In this document: one piece after another, positions 57,464 through 64,000 of the stretch
How the letters are laid out: the number at the start of each line of letters is the position of its first letter
Numbering within the stretch: position 1 is the first letter of the stretch
Translations under genes and position numbers: made by a program
The notes under the pieces: model-generated
What the model was told of the DNA's origin: nothing
Databases searched by the model: none
Seen by the model: the letters and a program-made list of their open reading frames with translations, nothing else
Source: Opitutus terrae PB90-1
Lineage (GTDB): Bacteria; Verrucomicrobiota; Verrucomicrobiia; Opitutales; Opitutaceae
Assembly (NCBI RefSeq): GCF_000019965.1
Contig: NC_010571.1
Coordinates: forward strand, 1,488,001-1,552,000
DNA length: 64,000 bases
Reading direction: 5' to 3'

Positions 57464-60118
57464 TTAACGCCCGCCGGGGCCGGCAAGAGGCTCAGCCACC
57501 AATTGCGCGGTGACGTCGACGCCATTGTCCCAGAAGGTGGCGCGGTTGGACTTCGCCCCCAGGGGACGGCCGTGAGAATCCGCGCCGTCGGCGAACGCCA
57601 CCCGCGAAAGTCCGCTGACGCGCACCGGCTGGCCGTTGTCCTGGGAAAGATCGCCGCCGGTGATGCGGACGTCCGCGGCGGCGCCTACACAGATCATCGC
57701 CTTTGCCGTGTCGAAGGCCGAGACATCGCCCAAGTAGAGCGGTCCGGTGATGTTCACGCCCGGCGCATAGAGGCCGGTGACCCCGCGCGACGCGAAGAAG
57801 GAGGCATTGGCGGCGCGCACGCCGCCGAACCGGCCGTCGCGACTCGAGATCGCGATGAACGCGAGGTCGGCGATGCCGTCGTAGGCGATGCCGGGTTTGA
57901 AGAGCGTTTGATTGACGGCATTGGCCTTGCCGACACTGAAGACCGACACGTGCGTATCTTGGGTCGCATCGGTGATCACGATACTCGCGTGGCCCTTCAT
58001 GTACGTGACGCCCTGGATGTAGTTCACCGGCAGCGCGGGTCCGCTCGGATTCTCCAGCGTGACCGTGAGCGAACCGGGTCCGCTGAATTCCACCTGCACG
58101 ATGTCGTCGTCTAGATCGAGGAAGGAGATCCGCGTGATCTGGTGCTCCGCGGAGTCGGCGGTGATCGTGGCGGCTGCGCCTTCGAGGAGGACCTGGTCGA
58201 AGGTGTTGCCGTTCTGCTCGACGTAAACGTCGCTCAGCACCTCGTGGCCGGCGCCGATGACCTTGACGGAAGTGACAAGGCCGACGATCGCCAGCGGCGA
58301 CTCGGCGGTGGCCGCTCCCGCGGAGAGCGTGAGCGAATACACGCCCGCGTCGGCCGGCTGCAGGGCGGGCAGCGTCAACGACAGGCTCGCCGTATCCGGG
58401 AGTGTGGCACCATTGTGTCGCCAGCCGACGGGTTGAGCGGCACTCGGCGCCACGGACAACTGTACCGCCGAGCCGGCGGTCATCGCCTGCGGCGCCGGCG
58501 CCGAAACGGTCACGGGAGTCGCGCGGAAGTCCACGGTCCGGTTCGGCGTCGTGTTGGTCTCGACGGCGGAATTGCCGACCGTGGTGGTTGCTGCGCTCGA
58601 GGTGACGAGGTGACCGTCTGCGGTGGCGGAGAGTGTGTGGGTGGCGCCGGCGGCGAGACCCTTGAAGGCGTAAATTCCGCGGGCGTTCGTCGCCACGGAG
58701 CGGGCGGGGACGGTATCGATCGCGACGGTTGCGCCGGCCACGGGCGAGCCGTCCTCCCGCGTGATCCGGCCGGTGATCATTTCACCCGCGACCTGCGGAT
58801 CGATGTTGTAGATGAGCGACGTGATGTCCGTGAAGAACTCGGGGCTGCCGTCGGACATCTGCACATCGATCGGCGGGAAGTTATACCAGGCCGTGCTGTG
58901 GCCGCCCCAGCCAAGATTGATGTGATGGTAGCGCGTGCCGGCCAGGTAACCGTAACCGTCGATCACCACCGAGTGGCCGATGTTCGTTTTGGTGAAAATG
59001 TTCAGGTTGGCGGGCAGCCCGGCGTCGAGGCTCGTGCGGACGGCCTTCATCAACTCCTCCAGTCCGGGATCAGGCAGGCACGTCTTCGCCTCGGCGTAGC
59101 GGAACACGGTCTTCATCGCGGCGGCGGTGTTCGTGGCAAAGGTGCCAATGTAGGACGGATAGTAGTCGGCTCCGGTGCCAATGCCGGCGTCGAGCATCAG
59201 CGCGCCGATCGCCTGAATCTGTTCGAGCGTGATCTCGGGTCCGGGCACGAGCGGCATCGCGTCCCAGTTGTAGGGACCGCCGTTCCCGTCACCACCGCGC
59301 ATCGCCACCCGCAATGGCCATCCACCGATTGCCATCGTGTAGAGCCCCGGCGTGGGCGCTTTCGGCCACTCGTGGAATCGCATGATCTGCGCCCACGCCA
59401 CGGGCGAGCAGCCGGCGAGGAAGTTGGCCGGATCGCCCGGCGCGTAAGGAGGCGTATAGTAGTTGTAGATGAAGATTTCACGCGTGCCCGTCGCGGTGAG
59501 CACCTGCGCGCTGAGCTGATCCCAGCGGCTGGTGACCATCGGCGCGACGCAGAGATCGCTGACCTCGTATGCGGCGAAGGTACGCACGCGCTCATCCGCT
59601 GTGCCCGACCCCAGCGAGAGCAGGGTGTCCCATTTCGCGCGATTCACGCCGCGGGTCCGCGCGGCGGTGGAGAAACTGGCGACTTGTGCCTCCCGACGGG
59701 CCGTCGCGATGCGCGCCGCGGCGTCGCGTTGGAGCAGGTCGAACAGCGGCGTGGCGGGTTGCGCGAGAAATGCCGAGTCGCTCGAGAACGCGAGTACCGG
59801 TTCCACCTCGTCGTCCGCGGCGAGCACGAGGAATCCGCGCGGCTCGAGCTGCACGACGTGAAACAGCGGAGAACCGGCGGCGTCGCCGTGGGTCGTGGCC
59901 GCACCGGCGCGGCCGGCCGGCTCGGCGAGCGGTGCCGGGGAACGGCGCAGCCAACCGTTCGCCGCACGCAGCGCCGTGTCTTGTGCTACCGGGGCGGCCG
60001 ATGCGGACACCGCGAACGCCCCGAGCAGCGCCATCCCCACCAGCGCGGCGGGCAGCCAGGCTGGGAGCGCGGGGAGATTCGCGGGCGGGGGCAGGGGAGT
60101 TTCCGCGCGGCGGGGCAT
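57464..60118 (-). CDS. C10-family (streptopain-like) peptidase with Ig and carboxypeptidase-regulatory domains
   Basis: This 884-residue exported protein begins with a proline-rich stretch and a signal peptide (LPAWLPAALVGMALLGAFAVSASA). A Spi/propeptide region follows, then a C10 cysteine-peptidase domain: NFLAGCSPVAWAQIMRFHEWP with catalytic Cys, and the His in NIGHSVVIDGYGYL. Next come a carboxypeptidase-regulatory-like beta domain (GRITREDGSPVAGATVAIDT) and an Ig-like domain (LTLPALQPADAGVYSLTLSAG). A final beta-rich region follows. Start at 60,118 is uncertain; the frame extends to 60,241. It should be secreted and degrade protein in the surroundings. Confidence 0.85.
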   Translation of the reverse strand: MPRRAETPLPPPANLPALPAWLPAALVGMALLGAFAVSASAAPVAQDTALRAANGWLRRSPAPLAEPAGRAGAATTHGDAAGSPLFHVVQLEPRGFLVLAADDEVEPVLAFSSDSAFLAQPATPLFDLLQRDAAARIATARREAQVASFSTAARTRGVNRAKWDTLLSLGSGTADERVRTFAAYEVSDLCVAPMVTSRWDQLSAQVLTATGTREIFIYNYYTPPYAPGDPANFLAGCSPVAWAQIMRFHEWPKAPTPGLYTMAIGGWPLRVAMRGGDGNGGPYNWDAMPLVPGPEITLEQIQAIGALMLDAGIGTGADYYPSYIGTFATNTAAAMKTVFRYAEAKTCLPDPGLEELMKAVRTSLDAGLPANLNIFTKTNIGHSVVIDGYGYLAGTRYHHINLGWGGHSTAWYNFPPIDVQMSDGSPEFFTDITSLIYNIDPQVAGEMITGRITREDGSPVAGATVAIDTVPARSVATNARGIYAFKGLAAGATHTLSATADGHLVTSSAATTTVGNSAVETNTTPNRTVDFRATPVTVSAPAPQAMTAGSAVQLSVAPSAAQPVGWRHNGATLPDTASLSLTLPALQPADAGVYSLTLSAGAATAESPLAIVGLVTSVKVIGAGHEVLSDVYVEQNGNTFDQVLLEGAAATITADSAEHQITRISFLDLDDDIVQVEFSGPGSLTVTLENPSGPALPVNYIQGVTYMKGHASIVITDATQDTHVSVFSVGKANAVNQTLFKPGIAYDGIADLAFIAISSRDGRFGGVRAANASFFASRGVTGLYAPGVNITGPLYLGDVSAFDTAKAMICVGAAADVRITGGDLSQDNGQPVRVSGLSRVAFADGADSHGRPLGAKSNRATFWDNGVDVTAQLVAEPLAGPGGR

Positions 60119-60361
60119 CGGCTCAACTGTGCGCGCGTCGGTGTCGAGGACAAGGTTTTGCCGCCGCGTACGCGTGCACGACGCGCCGCGCGGCAGGGCT
60201 GCGATGCTCCGATCGAGCGGATTCGTCATGGACCGAAACACCGCGGCTAATTCTCGAAGCGGGCGGAAGTTCCGGATTCCGTTCGGCGCGGCGGCACGTT
60301 AGTCAAAATCTGCGGCGTCATCACGTCGCCGCCGGCCGACCCCGAATCCGGTCTTACCCCA

Positions 60362-61324
60362 ATGATCAAGGAAATCACCCTGCAGGAACTCGATACCGGC
60401 AAATTCATCGCGGACTACGTGGCGGAGATTCGCAATGCCGTCGCCGACGGGCTCGCGATCAACGCGCTTTCCGGCGGCGTCGACTCGTCCGTCGTAACGA
60501 TGCTCGGCCACCGCGCGCTCGGGCCGCGACTGCGCACGGTCTTGATCGAGAACGGGCTCATGCGCGAAGGTGAACCGGAGCGGGTGCGCGCGATCTTCGA
60601 GCAGCTCGGCGTGAAGGTGGAGATCATCGATGCGCGCGAGGAGTTCTTCGCCGCGCTGAAGGGGATCACCGATCCGGAGGAGAAGCGCGAGGCGATCACC
60701 CAGACGTTCTATAAAAAGGTTTTCGGGCGCATCGTGCGCGAAAGCGGTGCGAAATTCCTGCTGCAGGGCACGATCCTCACCGACGTCGATGAAACCGTCG
60801 CCGGAATCAAGCGGCAGCACAATGTGTTCGCGCAGCTCGGCATCGATCCGCAGGCCACGTTCGGTTACGAGATTCTCGAGCCGTTGATCCGGCTGCGGAA
60901 AGACGGTGTGCGGAAAGTCGGCCAGGCCCTGGGATTGCCGGTCGAGATGTTCAAGCGCATCCCGTTCCCCGGACCGGCGCTGGCGGCGCGCGTGATCGGC
61001 GAGGCCACGCCCGAGCGGATCGCGACGGTGCGGCAGGCGACGACCGTGGTGGAGCGGCTGCTTGCGGGCACGGGCGCGTTCCAATACCTGGCGATCCTGC
61101 ATCAGGACCGTGTCACCGGCATGCGGCAGAACCGGCGCGAGTTCGGCCAACAGATCGAGGTGCGCTGCTGGGACAGCACGGATGCGCGGGTGGCCGCGCC
61201 GACGCGGCTGCCGTTCGATTTGCTCGAACAACTGGCCCACGAAATCCTGCGCGACGTGCCGGGCGTGGTGAGCGTGACCTACAACATCGCCACGAAACCG
61301 CCGTCCACGATCGAAGCGGTGTGA
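60362..61324 (+). CDS. guaA: GMP synthase ATP-pyrophosphatase subunit (stand-alone)
   Basis: This 320-residue protein carries the ATP-PPase half of GMP synthase: P-loop SGGVDSS (37-43), LLQGTILTDV, FPGPALAARVIGE, and the C-terminal dimerisation domain with the KPPSTIEAV (lid) ending. Full-length bacterial GuaA is about 520 residues and includes an N-terminal glutamine amidotransferase, absent here. Thus it needs a separate amidotransferase (as in archaea) or ammonia, or is a related paralogue. The preceding intergenic gap (120 bp) holds its promoter. Confidence 0.85.
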   Translation: MIKEITLQELDTGKFIADYVAEIRNAVADGLAINALSGGVDSSVVTMLGHRALGPRLRTVLIENGLMREGEPERVRAIFEQLGVKVEIIDAREEFFAALKGITDPEEKREAITQTFYKKVFGRIVRESGAKFLLQGTILTDVDETVAGIKRQHNVFAQLGIDPQATFGYEILEPLIRLRKDGVRKVGQALGLPVEMFKRIPFPGPALAARVIGEATPERIATVRQATTVVERLLAGTGAFQYLAILHQDRVTGMRQNRREFGQQIEVRCWDSTDARVAAPTRLPFDLLEQLAHEILRDVPGVVSVTYNIATKPPSTIEAV

Positions 61325-61415
61325 GCGGCGGACGCCGTCGGCGGTGAGCCGAGACAGGCTTGAAAGGACCACCGCGATCGCGCGTCATGGCGCCGTGCAT
61401 CGCGCACCACCGGCC

Positions 61416-62756
61416 ATGGACACACCCGAAAAGAAACGGCTGCGGATCGTCACCACGCTGGTGGAGACGTTCGGGCTGAGCCCGGCCGTGGCTTCGGTGG
61501 TCGCCTTGGGCTTGTTCGCCATCTGTGCTGCCGCGGTCGTGTGGGTAATTCAGTCCGCGCCACCGGGGACTCTCGTACTGACCAGCGGGCCGGCGGGCAG
61601 CTCGTTTCATCGCTGGGCGACCGCTTATCAAAAGGCGCTGGCGGGGGACGTAACGTTGGAGATCCGCGTGTCCAGCGGGTCGATGGACAACCTCCAGCGG
61701 CTGCAAGCGGCGGACTCGGGCGTCGACATCGGGTTCGTGCAGGGTGGAATGGCCAAGGAGGAAAATCTCAGCGGGCTGATGTCGCTCGGGACGATCGCGT
61801 ACCAGCCGTTGTGGATCTTCTATCGCCGCGCGACTGCGATCACGCGACTCGCCGAGCTCGAGGGCCAGCGGATCGCGGTCGGGCCGGCGGGGAGCGGCAC
61901 GCGGGCGCTCGCGTTGCGGTTGCTGCAGGCCAACGGCATCACCGGTGCGCCGACGACGTTCGTCGATCTCGATGCCGAAACCGCGGCGCCGGCGTTGCTG
62001 GAAGGCCGGCTCGACGCGGTGTTTCTCATGGGTGACTCCGCGCCGATGCAGACACTGCGCAGCCTGATGCGCGCGCCGAACGTGCAGCTGTTCGATTTCA
62101 AACAGGCGGACGCGTACGTTCGCCGCCACGCGTTCTTGAACAAATTCGAGCTGCCCCAAGGGACGCTCGATTTGGGCAAGAACGTGCCGGATCACGACGT
62201 GACGCTCGTCGGGCCCACGGTCGAGTTGGTGGCGCGCGAAGGGCTGAACTCCGCGTTGTCGGACCTGTTGCTCAAGGCCGCCAAGGAAGTGCACGGGCGT
62301 TCGGGATTCTTGCAGAAGCGCGGGGAGTTTCCTGCGCCGAGCGAGCACGAAATCCCGCTGAGCGAGGACGCGCAGCGCTACTACAAGTCGGGTGAAGGTT
62401 TCATTTATCGCACGGTGCCGTCGTTCTGGTTGGCGAGCCTGATCACCCGGACGCTCGTGGCGATCGTGCCGCTCGCGCTGATCCTGATTCCTGCGATCCG
62501 GCTGCTTCCGGTCGGCTATCGGATGAGCGTTCAGCTCCGGCTTTACCGGTATTACCGGCCGCTGCTCCGCATCGAGCGCGAGACGTTCGCGCCGTTGAGC
62601 CCCGAGCGGCGAAACGAACTGCTTACGCGACTCGACGAAATCGAGCAGAGCATCAACCGGCTCAAGGTGCCGGCGTCCTTTGCGGATCGGTTCTACTGGC
62701 TGCGCGGCTATCTCGCGTTCGTGCGCCAGCGGCTGCAGACGCCGAGCAACGATTAA
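61416..62756 (+). CDS. Membrane-anchored TAXI-family TRAP solute-binding protein
   Basis: This 446-residue protein has an N-terminal membrane helix (about 25-45), a TAXI binding domain (50-340: LTSGPAGSSFHRWATAYQKAL, FVQGGMAKEENLSGLMSLGTIAYQPLWIFY, GQRIAVGPAGSGTRALALRLL), and a second membrane helix (about 345-370). A cytoplasmic coiled tail follows (375-446). Ordinary TAXI proteins are secreted and end after the binding domain. No TRAP permease gene is beside it, so it may act as a sensor or with a distant transporter. ATG 61,416 is chosen for the helix. Confidence 0.85.
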   Translation: MDTPEKKRLRIVTTLVETFGLSPAVASVVALGLFAICAAAVVWVIQSAPPGTLVLTSGPAGSSFHRWATAYQKALAGDVTLEIRVSSGSMDNLQRLQAADSGVDIGFVQGGMAKEENLSGLMSLGTIAYQPLWIFYRRATAITRLAELEGQRIAVGPAGSGTRALALRLLQANGITGAPTTFVDLDAETAAPALLEGRLDAVFLMGDSAPMQTLRSLMRAPNVQLFDFKQADAYVRRHAFLNKFELPQGTLDLGKNVPDHDVTLVGPTVELVAREGLNSALSDLLLKAAKEVHGRSGFLQKRGEFPAPSEHEIPLSEDAQRYYKSGEGFIYRTVPSFWLASLITRTLVAIVPLALILIPAIRLLPVGYRMSVQLRLYRYYRPLLRIERETFAPLSPERRNELLTRLDEIEQSINRLKVPASFADRFYWLRGYLAFVRQRLQTPSND

Positions 62757-62849
62757 GAATGAATGGTTGCCCGCGGTCGGGGGGGCGAAAAGGTATTACG
62801 AGTGAACCGCGCGGGAACCTGTCACGCACGTTCGAGCAGCTGTTTTTGA

Positions 62850-62924
62850 GGTAGGGCGGGCATTCCGCTGCCCGCCGCGAGGTCGTTTGACGCTCCGCGG
62901 CGCTCACGGAGTGAGCGCCCTACC
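62850..62924. repeat. REP-like element with two hairpins
   Basis: The outer inverted repeat is GGTAGGGCG / CGCCCTACC. Inside are hairpins GGCGGGCA-TGCCCGCC (62,855-62,876) and CGCTCAC-GTGAGCG (62,901-62,917). It looks like a repetitive extragenic palindrome in the gap before prs. Confidence 0.65.
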
Positions 62925-62950
62925 AACCTCACGGACTGCGTCCGCCGGCC

Positions 62951-63901
62951 CTAAAATCCCTTGATCTGGAAAAGTCCGCTGACGCTCTCGTTGCTGTTGG
63001 TGCGGATGATCGCGTCGCCGAGCAGCCGGGCGATGCTGAGCACCTGGATCGGCAGGTCGCGCGGGTTGACCGGCGTGGAGTTGGTGGTGATCAGCTCGTC
63101 GATCGGGCCGGCCTTCAGTCGCTGGTAAGCGGTTTCGTTGAGAATGCAGTGGCTCACGGCCGCCGTGATCGTCATCGCGCCGCTCTTCTTCAGCTTGTCC
63201 GCGGCGGCCGTGATCGTGCCGGCGGTCTCGGTCATGTCATCGACGATCAGCACGTCGCACCCGGCGACCTCGCCGACCAGGGTGAGCGCCTCGACCTCGT
63301 CGGGCGTTCGGCGCTTCTTGGCGATCACGGCGAGCGTCGCACCGAGTGCGTCGGTGTAAGCCGAGGCCATTTTCATCCGGCCGACATCGGGCGAGCAGAC
63401 GACCAGCGGCCGGTCGGTTTTGCGCTTGGCCAAGTGCGCGAAAAACACGGGCGACGCGTAGAGGTGGTCGACGGGAATGTCGAAGAAGCCCTGGATCTGC
63501 TGGCTGTGCAGGTCCATCGTCAGAATCCGCGTGGCACCGGCGGCCACCAGCAGGTTGGCGACGAGCTTGGCGGTGATCGGCACGCGCGGCTGGTCTTTGC
63601 GATCCTGGCGCGCATAGCCGTAGAACGGCAGCACGGCGGTGATCCGCGCTGCCGACGCGCGCCGCGCCGCATCGATCATGATCACGAGCTCCATCAGGTG
63701 ATGGTTCGTCGGCGGGCACGTCGACTGGATGATGAACACATCCTGCCCGCGGACGTTCTCGTTGATCTTCACGAAGGACTCGCCATCAGGAAAGGCGGTG
63801 ACCGTGGCATTGCCGAGCGGCACGTTGATCGTGCGGCAGATTTCTTCGGCGAGCGCGCGGTTCGAATTTCCCGAGAAAATGCGGAGCTCGGAACCGTTCA
63901 T
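62951..63901 (-). CDS. prs: Ribose-phosphate pyrophosphokinase
   Basis: This 316-residue enzyme makes phosphoribosyl pyrophosphate from ribose 5-phosphate and ATP. It has IFSGNSNRALAEEI at the start, DGESFVKINENVRGQDVFIIQSTCPPTN, YGYARQDRKD (flexible loop), DLHSQQIQGFFDIPVDHL and the PRPP loop DVLIVDDMTETAGT. The length is standard. ATG 63,901 is chosen because homologues start just before this motif; the frame extends to 63,943. It is a housekeeping chromosomal gene. Confidence 0.95.
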   Translation of the reverse strand: MNGSELRIFSGNSNRALAEEICRTINVPLGNATVTAFPDGESFVKINENVRGQDVFIIQSTCPPTNHHLMELVIMIDAARRASAARITAVLPFYGYARQDRKDQPRVPITAKLVANLLVAAGATRILTMDLHSQQIQGFFDIPVDHLYASPVFFAHLAKRKTDRPLVVCSPDVGRMKMASAYTDALGATLAVIAKKRRTPDEVEALTLVGEVAGCDVLIVDDMTETAGTITAAADKLKKSGAMTITAAVSHCILNETAYQRLKAGPIDELITTNSTPVNPRDLPIQVLSIARLLGDAIIRTNSNESVSGLFQIKGF

Positions 63902-64000
63902 GACTCGCGGATCTTGTCGCAGTCGCGTCGCGGAGGAAGCCAATTGTGGCGACGAATGGCGTCGCGTTCCGGCGAAAATCGGCCATGGTGAGTCACACTC

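Noticed and set aside
58142-60250. 702-codon plus-strand frame opposite the C10 peptidase gene
   Set aside because: The minus-strand protein has a signal peptide and peptidase motifs; the plus frame is Arg/Gly-rich shadow.
1-64000. CRISPR arrays, rRNA genes, riboswitches
   Set aside because: No regularly spaced repeats, rRNA segments or recognisable aptamers were seen; the short direct repeats noted are only two copies each.

Overview
The window reads as high-GC DNA from a Verrucomicrobiota-like bacterium, most plausibly Opitutaceae. This is an inference from the gene content on the right-hand chromosomal side (family 43 glycosidase, SLC13 symporter, C10 peptidase, membrane-anchored TAXI protein, prs) and from the style of the accessory genes. 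No rRNA gene is present to settle it.

Positions 1 to about 52,875 look like one large integrative and conjugative element (ICE) whose left end lies outside the window. Its right boundary is marked by a 3' fragment of a tRNA-Glu gene (52,848-52,875) beside a leftward-transcribed tyrosine integrase (51,422-52,588). From the left the element carries: the end of a RidA gene; a VirD4/TraD-type coupling protein; an intergenic region with palindromes (candidate oriT and operators); a MOBF relaxase-helicase; and a long type IV secretion operon (5.9-18.2 kb). That operon has VirB2, B3, B4, B5, B6, B8, B9 and B10 equivalents plus lipoproteins. Instead of a VirB11 it has a ClpB-like AAA+ ATPase, and it ends with a LuxR-type regulator whose receiver domain has lost its phosphoacceptor. 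An 18-bp palindrome (consensus CTACTGAAAWWTCAGTAG) lies before the relaxase, before the T4SS operon and at the right end of the element, which suggests shared control of transfer genes.

From 18.4 to 28.2 kb is a plasmid-type module: a conserved small protein, DUF932 and RadC, with a divergent epoxide-hydrolase/catalase-like pair in the middle. The radC gene is split inside its JAMM metal motif by a 5.1-kb Recombinase-in-Trio (RIT) element. The RIT element has three tyrosine recombinases, 92-bp inverted termini (37 bp perfect), a 32-bp palindrome at one junction, and mercury cargo: merR, a MerT-MerP fusion and a CopZ-like metallochaperone, with no mercuric reductase.

From 28.7 to 50.3 kb is a cargo island that looks devoted to stress survival and regulation. 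It holds a fatty-acid-hydroxylase/hemolysin-III fusion, an extra RNA polymerase omega subunit, DUF2934, two related helical proteins, an orphan GroEL without the GGM tail, a KaiC-like ATPase with a hybrid histidine kinase, a GT4 glycosyltransferase with a GH130 phosphorylase, a NarL-type two-component pair whose response regulator is frameshifted, DUF883, a YXWGXW lipoprotein and several small membrane proteins. The ICE closes with a putative DNA-binding protein, a Phd/PIN toxin-antitoxin pair and the integrase.

From 53 kb to the end the sequence is ordinary chromosome: a VOC protein, a GH43 enzyme, an SLC13 transporter, a C10-family peptidase, a stand-alone GMP-synthase ATP-pyrophosphatase subunit, a TAXI-type binding protein and ribose-phosphate pyrophosphokinase.
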